Source of the DNA: Aotearoamyces nothofagi
Lineage: Eukaryota; Ascomycota; Leotiomycetes; Leotiales; Tympanidaceae
Direction: 5' to 3'
Length of the DNA stretch: 64,000 nucleotides
Assembly (NCBI GenBank): GCA_015345905.1
Contig: JADDTR010000042.1
Coordinates: forward strand, 1 to 64,000
Made by a program: the position numbers and the translations under genes. The notes beneath the pieces were generated by a model, which was given only the letters and a program-made list of their open reading frames with translations, had not been told where the DNA came from and searched no databases. This document shows positions 53,738 to 64,000 of the stretch, one piece after another (position 1 is the stretch's first letter; the number at the start of each line of letters is the position of its first letter).

Positions 53738-56697
53738 CGCAAATGATTTGGAGAGACTTCTGGGGATCACCAGGTGGCATGTAGACATTGAAGGTCTCTT
53801 CACGTCCAGAAGTTCTTCTTATGACGAAACTGGCGGGGTCCGACCGTTAGCTCGTAGAGTAGGGCAACAACGCGAATCGATTAACCAAATGACTTGCCTT
53901 CTCCTGCTATGATCACGAGGCCCTGGTATCTGACCCCTCTGTGCGGTGCAATTCTCTCAGCCAGGTCCCAAGCGCGGCTCCCGGCAGAGCTCCTCGAAGG
54001 GTGGGCTTTACAGCTCAAAGATGCTGAACATGTGCACGAAATCTCGACATTCGTCGTACGCGGCGACCAGGATTTCGATTGAAAAGGCTAGATATAGTCA
54101 TATGGCAATATAAATATACTTGAGTACATGGATACGAGGCTCGCTGACGATCTACTTTAGGCATTAGTGAAGCGTCCTCACGGCAACCAATTATGGGACA
54201 AATAAATGCTATTCTTACGCCTCTATATGTGCCCCAGACGGGCTCACCTGAGGTTGAGTACCGACTGGATTGGAAAGCACGACTAAAATCTGAGACCGAA
54301 TATAGGGCACGCGATATATATATTTACTGGCACACGTTAGTTACACTGTTTAGGTTGGAATCAATGTAGTGATCATTCGCACAATAGTTATTGCGATCCG
54401 CACGAACGTCCACAGGACAACTAGCGGCCGCTCCCACTGATGTCTTATTGTACGGGGCACCCGACGGCGTCACGGGGGTGGACTGAAGACGGGCCGCGAA
54501 CACTAAATTGCCAGAGGACTGAATGAAGCATTACATGGTCAAATTATATGAAGTAGTTGATCGAGATGGATTGTCAACTAAGTATTAAATCAATTACATA
54601 TACCCTATACAACTTACCATTATATTGGTAGTATTGCACTTGGTTAACTACACCGCTAGATGTTGGTCTGCTTAGTCGCACTCTGGTGCTCACAGTCAAT
54701 CTTTCTATCCACACCTCGTACCGCTATCAGGTATCTGAGGACAATGAGTAGAAGCTACGTAAAAGGTGGCATATTGGTGCTGGTACGTCGACTCACCTTT
54801 TTTCAATTAGAGTCCCATACCATGTTGTCAGAAAAAGAATTTCAAAATGAAGATATCTCGGAATGAGAGCGTTCGAATGTTTTGGATATTTTCTTCCTAT
54901 TTTCTACAAATTGCCTAATCTCGAATGGCCAAGGAATTGAAGGCCCAAATATAAACAACGCCTGGCCCTGAATGTATCCGAAAGTGCTATGCCCACGAAG
55001 GAAAGTGATGCTCTATCTCGTCCTCTTTACGGCAATATCTCCCTAGTTCTACCAGTTCTATTGTGCTGTTTATTGTCCATGCTGACGATGAAGGCGTAGA
55101 CTTTTATCCGGTCTCAGCCATAGAGCCTTGACCAGTGAGTAGGTCCCGAAGCTCAGACTGAACGCACACACTACACCTATTATATGGTCAATAACTTGTT
55201 CTGTCCGATTATTTGGGAGCTGGATGGACTCTTACCAAGAGGGTACACCTCCACGGGTAACGACTTCAAGTATGCAAAGCGGACCTTTGGTGGTTCGCCT
55301 GTAAGACTTGAATCAGCATTATCCCATCAGCATTTTCTTCTTGAACCTACCGCCATATTGCTATAAACACCGATTAGCCATTTTCCTGAAATATCTCCTA
55401 AACCCGCCAGAGCTATGAAACTCACCTGCCACATTCTCCTAGTCTGGTGCATGCGCATGAGGGGCGTTTGTTGAAACATTTTGGCTGATTTTCTCGAGTA
55501 TAGAACCTTAGTGATGAGAGTATAAGAATCTCTTGAATTATCAATTGATTATATATTTAAAATGATGGAGTCCCCATGTTGTCTGACTATTGTCAATTAT
55601 GAGCTGACCATTATCATCAGACACGCTTTTCCTAACGAGGGCATTTCTGGTGGTGATCCACATGTGGCCTGACGAACACTGTCCCTGGAATATCAAAGCA
55701 TTGCGGCATGGTCCGGAGATATGCATTTCGCGCTTCGGATTTCAACGACGTGGTAGCATAATAGAAGTTGGAAGCGGCTTCTTGCGAAGTATTCCGGGGA
55801 AACGCGGGGATTTCCCGAAACATCACGATACTTCGGATTCTTAGGTCTCCTACCTGCCAAGGAGACTGCAGCCTCTATTTGCAATGTGTAATCCGATGAT
55901 GGTTATAGACCATTTTATACTATCCATGGTCCTATTTCAGCCGCTGAAATATTATACTTTGAGGGTTCCAAATTGTGAAATCCTAACTTTTAGCAATATA
56001 CGTTACCGACCGACACTCCCGAGCTCCCGAACATCTGAGTCGCTAAATCCTGCTACAGAAGCAAGTCAGTATGATAATGACGTCATCGAAAATGGAGCTA
56101 CGATATTGGTTCATCAGTTGGTTGTTGCAGGATCTCGAGATCGTAATCGTATTATAGACAGGGAAGTCTTATTCTAGCAGCCGACTTTGCTAAGCTCCCT
56201 GGATTTCCGCAAGTAGGTCTTGCCTGCGATTTAACTTTACTTTTAGTTGTCGAAGACTGTTTAGAGGCTGAAAAGTGTGAGCCAGTTACTTGCTGAGATG
56301 TATTGTCCGGTACACTATTGCTGCTAATTGCTGGCAACGGCTTTAACCCCGGATTATGGACTATGATTGCGAGGTCTGGCAGCTTAGATCAATTGACAGT
56401 AGCTTGACTGGCGGACGTGACTGCCAAATAACATCGAAGGAGCAGAAGCAAACTCAAAGCGGCCACCAGTAAGTGAGTCGTGACACGGGGAAGTGAAGTG
56501 GCGATATAATCAATTTATGAATCATATACCACGTATCGAAAGCACTACTCCAGTTAATTGCTTCATTATTGGTAACTAATCCTCCATACCAGCCGAAAAC
56601 TGAAAGATGCACGAAGGGCCTTTGTCGATTATTGGTGACTTCGCCCAAGGTAAACTAACTGATTCAAACTGCAAATGTAAACTCCAACAACCGCTGC
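53738..56697. other. 3-kb gene-free interval
   Basis: No open frame in these 3 kb has homology, length or splice support. AT-rich pieces alternate with normal sequence. A minus-strand piece near 55180-55330 looks like eroded coding DNA but has no identifiable family. No repeat array or RNA gene was seen. Confidence 0.45.
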
Positions 56698-57528
56698 TCA
56701 CTTCCCCCGTCCTCCACTCATGATTGTTTTACTGTCGTCCTTGGCTGACGCTAACGAGTCCTGTCTTCCATCTGATGTGGAGCTGCTTCCGTTGCGAGAG
56801 AACACCGACTTGATGTTCTGTGTGCTGAATCGGCTAGAGATGCGACTAGTGGCACTGCTTCCAGACCTCTGTGCCTCCTCGGCCTGCTCGTCCTTCTTCT
56901 CCCCTCTAATTTGAGGGACTGGGTTCTTGCGAGCTTCTGGCGGGAGTACCTGGCTGGATGTCTTGAGCTTGACTGCGGCGTCGGGGTCACCAGGTTTGGC
57001 GCCTACTCGCTTGTATTCGTTCTCTGCCATCTTGTTGAAGGATGGGGTTGACGGTTCCTTTGTCAATGCCCACTTGCTAATCTTTCGGAGAATGTTAGAT
57101 TTCTCAGATGTCTTCTGTTCCTTTTCTGTCATGTTTTCTTTGCCTCTTCGTGAGGCACCTACCATTGGCCGAGGGGTGCTTTTCGCCGCTGACTGTGGCG
57201 ATTGATTCATCACTTCCGAAAGAGAAGACAAGGCCTTTCCTGGACCATCTTAACCATATGTTAGGAACTTCGTAAATCTTAATTTACTAGTGTTGTACTT
57301 GCCGACGTGGTCATCTTCATCGCCATCCTCTTGTCCTCTGGTCAGTGACCTGCCATTGGGGCCATCGTAATGGGAGAGATTAGTTAGAATGTAGGTGTTG
57401 TCGGAACCCAGCGCATTTGCCGCTGCGAGCCTTGCCCTAGCAACGTTTCCTACGACTGCTCTTGGGACTGGTGTGGTGCCAGTGCTAGCGATGGTGTTGC
57501 TAGATGATGTAATATTTGGTCTCGACAT
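56698..57528 (-). CDS. Disordered hypothetical protein
   Basis: Exons 57528-57303 and 57248-56698 give 258 aa. The 54-base intron uses a GC donor (GCAAGT) and acceptor GGTTAAG. The GT alternative four bases downstream puts the second exon out of frame, so the GC-AG reading is preferred; it joins DDHV to DGPGKALSSLSE. I do not recognise the protein. It is basic and Ser/Lys-rich with little predicted structure apart from LRKISKWALTKEPSTPSF near the middle and a Ser-rich tail (RSGSSATSRISSRFSTQN). The amino-acid make-up and SR pairs suggest a nuclear or phosphorylated regulatory protein, which is inference only. Confidence 0.6.
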
Positions 57529-58087
57529 ATTGACTGGTACGAGACGTACGTGGTGATGGGATGTATCAAAGCCGAACAAGAGTTAAAAACACGCTTGATG
57601 ATAAGCCTCGTAAAGGTCTGCGACTTGGTAGAATGAAGAACGTCCTCGGATTTATTAAGTTCTTGCGCTTGGCCTGCCGGCCAGATCGTAACCATAATTT
57701 TCATGACGGCAAGACAGCCAAAAGGGAAGTTCCTACCCGGCGACTGGTTGAGTGACTATCAACTGCGCAAACTGGCATAATAAACGACATCTCTGATTCA
57801 GACCATGCTTTATCATCACTTGGCGTTAGTGTGACTGTGCGACAAAAGGTTGCCTACGACCGTGGTGACTCTGCAGGTTATACTGAGAAGACCTTAACTC
57901 AGTCTGCTGTATAAGTATAGAACTTTTCCTATCTTTCTAGGTTTGCCGTCGCATATTTCCGCCATTTATGATAGAGCGTCGCTAATGCTCGTGTTCAACA
58001 GTGCCACAGCTCAACGGCGAATCATTCCTCCTAGATCCCGCGCGCACGGTCCCATTCCCAAGCTATTTGTATCCCATCATCAGCCTC
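57529..58087. other. Divergent intergenic region
   Basis: About 560 bases between two divergent starts. A candidate acceptor (TTCAACAG, ending at 58000) precedes an open stretch in frame with the next gene, so that gene may have an upstream exon here. Nothing else is seen. Confidence 0.4.
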
Positions 58088-59017
58088 ATGGATCAGCCTT
58101 CTCCAAAACGTAGAAAGAGGGCCACCATGCCGGGCCTAACAGTCGAGACAGATGCTTCTTCTTTGCCCCAGCAACAGCTACAGCAACAGTCTCCTCGCTC
58201 TAATGATCGATCGCGCTCATCATCGCCTATTCGTCCGCCTTACTCGCCGATAACACCAGTTTTAGGCCCTGCCAGACTTGCCACCACACCGAATCAACTC
58301 TCCAGTTCATCGAGTGCGGCTCTGAATAGACAACAGCCAGTGTCTCGGACATATACACATTCTCAAGGTCCTCAGACCTTTGTTCCATTTCCTCAACCGC
58401 CACCTGAGACTATATCTCTGGACGCCAATCCCGATGCCTTAGCGCTCCGGTCTGCGATCTCGATCCTCCAAATACAGCGTCAGAAGGCAATCGCAGATAT
58501 CCAGTCCCTGCAAGACATCAAGGAACGCGCATTAGCAGACCCGACCGGCTTCGCAAATGCATTGGCGAATGGGCAGATTAAGATGAAGCCAGATACCCTC
58601 TTCCCGACTTCCCAAGCCGACGATGAAGATGACAATGGCGAGGAGGAGGGAGATGATGAAGAAGTAAATGGAGATGCTACCATGACAGACACCTCTTCCG
58701 ATTCCCGGAATGATCATGGAGATACAAACAAGCAGAAAAAGAAGTGGCCACATCTACCCCCACCCCAAAATGTCATTCGCACACCACCTATAAACTGGTC
58801 TCAATACGGCGTTGTGGGCGAATCACTAGACAAACTTCATGCAGACCAGGTGGCAAGACCTGCAGATGGGCTGCCGGCAAAGATTGGCCCAGATGGTAAG
58901 GTGACAACTGTTGAAGGTGGCCCGAAACGAACCGGTGCTGTAAGTGTTGCAGCACCGTATGCACCTACCAAAGACAAGATTGAGAAGATGGGAACTAGGA
59001 AAGGCGGGAAACGATAG
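58088..59017 (+). CDS. Conserved hypothetical protein, probably nuclear
   Basis: A single exon from ATG 58088 gives 309 aa. The frame is open upstream to 58001 without an ATG, where a possible intron acceptor lies, so an extra N-terminal exon is possible. A basic cluster (SPKRRKRATMPG) looks like a nuclear localisation signal. Then come a Gln/Ser-rich disordered part, a conserved helix (ALRSAISILQIQRQKAIADI through DIKERALADP), a strongly acidic run (DDEDDNGEEEGDDEE), and the most conserved block, KWPHLPPPQNVIRTPPINWS followed by QYGVVGESLDKLHADQ. The C-terminus is basic (RKGGKR). This layout fits a chromatin or transcription-complex subunit, but I cannot name the family. The 3' end nearly meets the small membrane protein gene on the other strand. 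Confidence 0.75.
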   Translation: MDQPSPKRRKRATMPGLTVETDASSLPQQQLQQQSPRSNDRSRSSSPIRPPYSPITPVLGPARLATTPNQLSSSSSAALNRQQPVSRTYTHSQGPQTFVPFPQPPPETISLDANPDALALRSAISILQIQRQKAIADIQSLQDIKERALADPTGFANALANGQIKMKPDTLFPTSQADDEDDNGEEEGDDEEVNGDATMTDTSSDSRNDHGDTNKQKKKWPHLPPPQNVIRTPPINWSQYGVVGESLDKLHADQVARPADGLPAKIGPDGKVTTVEGGPKRTGAVSVAAPYAPTKDKIEKMGTRKGGKR

Positions 59018-59057
59018 AGATCGCCACGGTCTTTCAAGTATGTTTTCGAGGAATTTG

Positions 59058-59469
59058 TCATTTGAGAAGTTGGGAGCTAGACATTGTCGAGCTTGCTCTG
59101 ATTAGATGGACTAATGCCAGCAACCATTCGATGGCAATGACAACGGCGACGAGGGTTAATAGCAAGAAAGGTGCGACTAGCGGAGACTGGCTGCCTATTT
59201 TGATCTTTGTTGCTGATGAAGCTGGATAGTCCCAGTCGTTTCCTGGTGGGGACTAGGTGGTATTAGTCTCCCGATGCTAGCAAGACTACAATCGACAATC
59301 TATTACCTTTAGTATCTTGAGGCCAGAATCTCGATCCGCGTGGGCATCCCCGAAGGGAAATGACTGATAGAATTGCAATAAGGACAATGATCACGGGAAG
59401 AACAAGAATAATCGCATTACAAAATAGTCGATCATTATATGAAACGCAATAGATGCCAGATAGCCGCAT
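59058..59469 (-). CDS. Small two-span membrane protein
   Basis: Exons 59469-59307 and 59242-59058 give 115 aa. The 64-base intron is GTAATA...CCACCAG and joins WPQDTK to GNDWDYPASS. Exon 1 encodes a hydrophobic segment (AIILVLPVIIVLIAILSV) after a short Cys-containing lead. Exon 2 encodes a second one (PLVAPFLLLTLVAVVIAIEW) and a short tail. The second exon is too short to stand out as an open frame on its own and was found by reading the splice. I do not recognise the family. It lies tail-to-tail with the preceding gene, 40 bases apart, so their 3' UTRs must overlap. Confidence 0.55.
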
Positions 59470-60190
59470 TAATCATGGGCGATAAGAACCCTGGGCTAAG
59501 TTAGGAGTTGGATGTTGCGTTGTTTTACTGCTTCTCCCCGTGAGACAGAGGAGAAAGAAAGGCGCGGAGGTCTTTGGCAAGAATCATTTTTGCCGAGCAC
59601 CACAGCTAGGACGCCTCCAATTTCAGATAGAACATTTCAACTCGGGGTACATAACTCTATAGAGAGCCTGCCGTTCAGCAGACGACACGTCTCGAAGAAT
59701 CCCTACAGTAACTTCATGTTCAATTGACCTCTGAAATCTCGCGTCCAAGAATTGAAATCTCAATCTCCGCACAGGGCTTCTCCTTTCCTCAAGTAGGGTG
59801 AGTGATGTGGCCTTTAATCTTCACGATTTACGTTGTTGCATGCTCCATTAGACTGCGTTGATAGAGGGTACTCGTTCGGCCCCACCCTATGAGGTCAAGC
59901 AAAGGGCGCCATTCTACCCCATTCCTTGGCACCCCACATCACTACTGAGGACGGTGCCAGATCTAACGCTTCACCCCACGGGGCGAGGCGTAACAGCCTA
60001 CGTCATATCACTTGAGTTCACTGCCATAGTAGAATTGCGTTTATATCATGCCTCCCCTCGCTTTTATTCTAAATATATAGTGACAGGATGATCAACCGCT
60101 CGTCACAAAACAGCATCCACTACGTAGCCTGCCATGCTTGAATCAAGGGCTCCTGCTAGCTCAATACTCCTACACACCGTCTCCGATCAC
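59470..60190. other. Gene-free interval
   Basis: About 720 bases between the small membrane gene and the 3' end of the dioxygenase gene. Short frames here lack support. Confidence 0.5.
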
Positions 60191-62218
60191 TCAATCAGAA
60201 TCACTATCCTCACTATCAGGAAAGCCATTGAACTCCTCCTCACTGCTTTCCAGCGAGACCTGTGTTTCTTCAACATTCTCCTCATCCTCCTCATCCTTAA
60301 CAGCAAAAGTCCCCGTGATATCCCACCTATCGCCTTTGGCAGCTCTGCTGACATACTTGACTAACTTCAACACACCGCTGTCACGAAGGACAATATTCAT
60401 TTTGTTCCACGATGCCGGCACCGTGAAAAGCACACTATCGTCTTCGTTCTCCATCGATGTCTTATAGGTCGCGGCATCGTTATTTTCGTCTTCGTCGCCG
60501 GCCATATAGACCTCGTGACCACCAACGTCATCCTCTTCTTCTTTTGCGGGGACGGCAGGCTTCGCTTTGCTGTTAGCTCTTGCTTTAGGTCTCCCGTTAG
60601 CTTTTGATTTCGCGCTCGGCTTTTGTTCTTCTTCTTCTTCTTCCTCTTCCTCTTCCTCTTCGTCGTCTCCCCATCCGGGTGTTGGGGTTAGACCTAGGCT
60701 GACCTCTAAGCGTGGTTCGCCCTCATGGCTTGTGGCGAGGGCGTAGTCAAGACCTCTCCGGAATCGTCTGGCTAGCACGCTGAAATTCTCGATTTGGCAT
60801 CCAGTTGCTAGTTCGAGCCATTTGCGGAATTCTCGACTTGGTAAAAACACATCTAGGAGTTCTTGGATCGGCGATACCTCGGCTGAATCTTTCTTTGAAT
60901 GGCCGTTCGTTGCTGGCGACGTTTTAAGGTACAAGAAACGATGCTTGTGAGGTGGTCGAGCGACTTTCCATGGCCCCTTCTCAATCTCTTCCGTTTGTTC
61001 TGGAAGAGGTGTCTTCTCTTGCTCCTCTACATACTGGCGCAGGCGTGCAGAAAACTTCTTTGAAAGGAGTTCACCAAGAGTGACACTTGACTCTTCGGAA
61101 AAGTGCTCCACGACTTGATCCATCGTATCAGGGGTCAAGTAAGTGGGTGCCATGTATTTGAGCAAAAAGTCAATATCTGCTGCTTCGAGTCCAGTATCAT
61201 CGGCGGATTTGGAGTCCGTCACAAGCGTGACTTGTTCCTCAGGGAAATCATATCGATCTGGTGCACCTTGCAGTTGTACGAGACTGCTATTCTTGCCCCA
61301 TCTCTCCTCCTCGCCTTCAATATAGCCGTCCTCACCAGGCTGAGGAATATGAAACCAACCGCTAATAGCCATGCGAATCCTGCCACCATCCTTCTGTAAC
61401 TGCTTCTTCGTCGATGCATGATAAACTTCCTCGACATCGTGAAAGCTCTCTCCAGGTTGAACAGCGAAGAAGCTTAGTTGATTCCATGCTGGTGGTACAA
61501 CTTTGGTGACATCAGGACCAGGTGTCTTTGTAGTCTCTCCGTCTTCCCCCTTGAATTCGGACGTTGGGAATAGCCTTAGGGCTCCACCCCATTCCTCTTT
61601 CCAGGGTGTATCAGGATCCGTCAAATATAAAATGTAGCTGATTCTTCGGCTCCCAATCACATCATCATGGCAAAGCAAATGGCAGCCGGGAGTATAGACG
61701 TTGATTGCCATGTCAGTCTTTCGGCCACTCAGCTCACCGGAGTTCGTGATCATGGAAGCGTATTTTCGGAAGGTCGGGGAATAGATTGCATCGCGGAGCT
61801 TGAGCAACGAAGGAAGCTTCTCAAGTGCTGCATCTTCAAGGCCATCAAGGTTCGCTAAGTCACCAGATTGATGGATCCTGTAAATATCCGTCTCCTTTGG
61901 CGTGAATGAAACGTTTTCGCGAATCTCATCGCGGACCTTGCGGAGGAGCGAGTCGTTCATCAATTCGCGGATCACGGCATGTTGGTAAGGTTCAGAACGA
62001 GCATACTCGTCTATGTATGCCTTAAGCACCTTATCATCGAAGAGACCATCCCGAAAGCTTTTCCGGACGTCTTCTTCCGTAATCGCGACTGTGCAGCCTT
62101 ATGTCAAACACAATGCGAAGAACGTTGGAGACAATGACCTACCTTTGGCCCTTTTCTTTAGTGAGGGCTTCTTCGCAGCAGTACAGTCGCCATTGATCTG
62201 ATCTGACTTTCGTTTCAT
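60191..62218 (-). CDS. Prolyl 3,4-dihydroxylase Tpa1/Ofd1 type
   Basis: Exons 62218-62143 and 62097-60191 give 660 aa. The 45-base intron (GTAGGT...ACATAAG) joins KRAKG to CTVAITEEDVRKSFRDGLFDD. The N-terminal double-stranded beta-helix holds the 2-oxoglutarate/Fe(II) ligands: HDD in CHLLCHDDVIGSRRISYILY (about residue 169), the distal His in EEVYHASTK (about 252), and the 2OG-binding Arg in GGRIRMAISGWFH. A second, degenerate beta-helix domain with a VxLxxxGVLKLVKYVS-like end follows, as in Tpa1 and Ofd1. Family members hydroxylate a proline of ribosomal protein uS12; fission-yeast Ofd1 also controls the sterol/hypoxia factor Sre1N in response to oxygen. An acidic run (DDEEEEEEEEEEEE, about residue 505) splits the second domain. 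Confidence 0.9.
60627..60665 (-). repeat. Glu-coding trinucleotide run
   Basis: GAA/GAG repeats on the minus strand encode 12 glutamates within the second half of the Tpa1-type protein. Confidence 0.85.
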
Positions 62219-63327
62219 CGTGAGTAAATTGGAAGGCGATTGTGTGAGGAGGGAGAAGTCCCAGTTTAAAAAGATTTCATGATCTGATTGATCGCCGGCT
62301 AACTTTCTTTCTGCCACCGCTTAACGGTCCCACACTCACCACTCACCGCCTCTAAATTAGCACGGTGCAAGCGCTGGACTTAAGGCTGGAGAAAGGGGGG
62401 AAGGGGCCGCCGCGGGGGAGGAATGACTGGTACACAACTTGCATAAAGCAATGCACCTTCAGCGTCAAATAGTTGCGCCCCTCTCAACGATGAAAACTCG
62501 ACGTAAATGGAAGGCATAAATAGCCAAGCGGCAATCCCGCCTCCATGAAACAGAGCTGTACACCACTGATAACATCACTGGCAATGTCTACCACTGAGCT
62601 GAAGGTTTACTAGGGCGACTGCTATTGTCGCGCTTTCAAGTTCGGCGTCTAACTTGCAGACGTCCCAGAAACGCGTTACTACTGCAGCATTTTCCAGAAG
62701 GGAGGCTTTGGGTGGTTCCTGATAACGGCCGTTTGGGTGTTGAGAGATGTGCAGAGGTACCTGGTGAGAGATTTTGACAAAGGATGAATTTGGCAGAAGG
62801 ACTGTTGTTCAAACTGCACTGTACTTCTTCTATCAATTTGTTTTCTACGCAGAATCCCTATAGGTCACGAACCGATGAACGCGGCACGACATTGAATGTA
62901 TGCTTCGACCTTGATTGGTGTCTGATCAATGTGATCTAAGCCTGTTCAAGATGCGCGCCTGCGAATTTGGTAGAAACAGCACCTCTGTGATATCTTCAAT
63001 CTCGAACTCAAGAACAGTCAGTCTGTCCACTGGGATTAAGAAGGATTAGTCATCTACCTTGACAAGAGAGCTTCAATCCAAGTGCTCTTGCCATCCATGG
63101 ATGCAAGAGTGACCGCAAGGCGACCGTGGTTGGAGTCATAAGAGAGTTTATTATAGATCAAGGATCGTCAAGTCTTCCTACTCTAGAATAGCAAGCATGA
63201 ATGGTATGTAAGAAGCGGAACATGATAGTCAAGGAGGGAGTGATAGTAGATGAATAAAAACCCCGAAGAAAAGCTCAAGCTTCCAACTACTTTCCTTGAT
63301 CTAGTTTGCATTCAGTAATTTAACGCT
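62219..63327. other. Gene-free interval
   Basis: About 1.1 kb between the Tpa1-type gene start and the 3' end of the Ctr gene. It contains a G-rich stretch at about 62394-62422. No supported gene. Confidence 0.5.
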
Positions 63328-63946
63328 CTAACCACAACATACTGTGGCATCCTCTTTCGGGCTGCTGATGGCGTGTTAGCTAAACTTGCATGTCTTTATC
63401 TAGACAGACTTACCTCAGATCCACACTCTCCCAGGAGAATACAAAGGCACCTAGCCACGCACCGATGATGATACAAATGATGATATATCCATTATAATAC
63501 ATAGCCAACAACATGACAAAATACGCCGCGGCAAACTGGAACATATGCAAAGTAGCCCGGATCACTTGCTGAAACAGATTCGGTCGAAAAGTCTGCACAG
63601 AACTCGCAGTGAAAGCCGGGCATGGTCGGCTCGAGATTTCGGCAGCAGATGTGCCGCTGGCGTCCTTGGCAGGAGATGCGGTTGCTCGATTTAAAAAAGT
63701 CCCGGGAAGAGACGCAAGACGCCGCTGATGCTGACGCAGGATGTAGCGATCGTACTCCTTGCCCAGGCGACGAAGGAACTCCATGGACATCACGAGGAGG
63801 ATGACGCCAATGCACGACCCTGCAAACATCGAGTGGGAAGTGATGTGCCATGTACTCGAGATAAAACCTGAGGCAATTGTTAGACGTAAACGTCAAGGTC
63901 AAGGAGGGGAATTACATGAGTCGATTGTGTACCAGTTCCATAACAT
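63328..63946 (-). CDS. Ctr-family copper transporter, 5' part uncertain at window edge
   Basis: Exons read so far are 63946-63916, 63867-63414 and 63361-63328; the 5' end probably continues past 64000. The visible part is 172 aa. It begins MLWNWYTIDSCFISSTWHIT, as Ctr proteins do just before the first helix. Next are helix 1 (MFAGSCIGVILLVMSMEFLR), a cytosolic loop, helix 2 (ATLHMFQFAAAYFVMLLAMY) with an MxxxM-like part (Met-His-Met-type residues), and helix 3 (IIICIIIGAWLGAFVFSW). A 34-base last exon (intron GTAAGT...CAGCAG, 52 bases) supplies the family's end SPKEDATVCCG, with the cytosolic Cys pair; without it the frame would stop at VDLR. The protein imports Cu(I) as a trimer at the plasma or vacuolar membrane. 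Confidence 0.85.
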
Positions 63947-64000
63947 CTGTATCCATATCGTCAGACTCAATCAAACTGGCGTTGCGGCTGATATGCACTG

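Noticed and set aside
53894-56177. Several 60-97-codon frames in the 3-kb gap after the FHA kinase
   Set aside because: None has homology, a matching second exon or coding-like composition.
1-64000. tRNA, rRNA and CRISPR-like features
   Set aside because: A visual scan for B-box-like GGTTCGAnnCC words with paired stems found none convincing. The tandem arrays lack spacer-repeat structure. A tRNAscan-type search would be needed to exclude tRNAs fully.

Overview
The window is nuclear DNA of a filamentous ascomycete (Pezizomycotina). The evidence is gene content (FunK1-type kinase, DUF7924 protein, HECT-like E2-binding protein, questin-oxidase-like protein, BIM1-like protein, Rad17, FHA-kinase, CSN4, ALG6, Tpa1/Ofd1, Ctr), short introns of about 42-140 bases with GTRNGY donors and CTAAC-like branch points, and two AT-rich islands that look mutated by RIP. 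The class is not decidable by eye; Leotiomycetes or Sordariomycetes would both fit. The window has 24 protein-coding loci. Most are multi-exon; I rebuilt exons by hand from splice signals, reading-frame continuity and family resemblance.

Region 1-7.5 kb: two AT-rich repeat islands (about 1-1090 and 4960-6640) share the same decayed repeat family and frame a FunK1 kinase, a small kinase-like gene and a second small kinase-like locus that carries two in-frame TAA codons of RIP type. Region 8-21 kb: a DUF7924 protein, a BIM1/X325-like membrane protein whose 3' end is duplicated 450 bases away, a small GPI-type surface protein, and a divergent pair made of a HECT-like E2-binding protein and a questin-oxidase-like protein. 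Long gene-free GC-rich stretches carry minisatellites.

Region 22-36 kb: the checkpoint clamp loader Rad17, a C2H2 transcription factor with a 4.5-kb gene-free tract upstream, and a divergent FAD monooxygenase/cupin pair that looks like a small aromatic-compound module. Region 36-54 kb: an F-box protein, COP9 subunit 4, an SGNH esterase, an unresolved coiled-coil gene, the ER glucosyltransferase ALG6, a single-span membrane protein with a possible Atg8-interacting motif, and a Rad53/Chk2-type FHA kinase. Region 56-64 kb: two unrecognised proteins, a small two-span membrane protein found between larger genes, a Tpa1/Ofd1-type dioxygenase, and the 3' part of a Ctr copper transporter that runs off the right edge.

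The genes are mostly independent housekeeping or accessory genes. The combinations that suggest shared work are the monooxygenase/cupin pair and, loosely, Rad17 with the FHA kinase in the DNA-damage checkpoint. No CRISPR, rRNA or confident tRNA was seen. I found no striking new multi-gene system. The most informative oddities are the RIP-type stops in a kinase gene, the duplicated tail of the BIM1-like gene, the putative AIM-bearing membrane protein and the repeated 14-mer upstream of the C2H2 gene.
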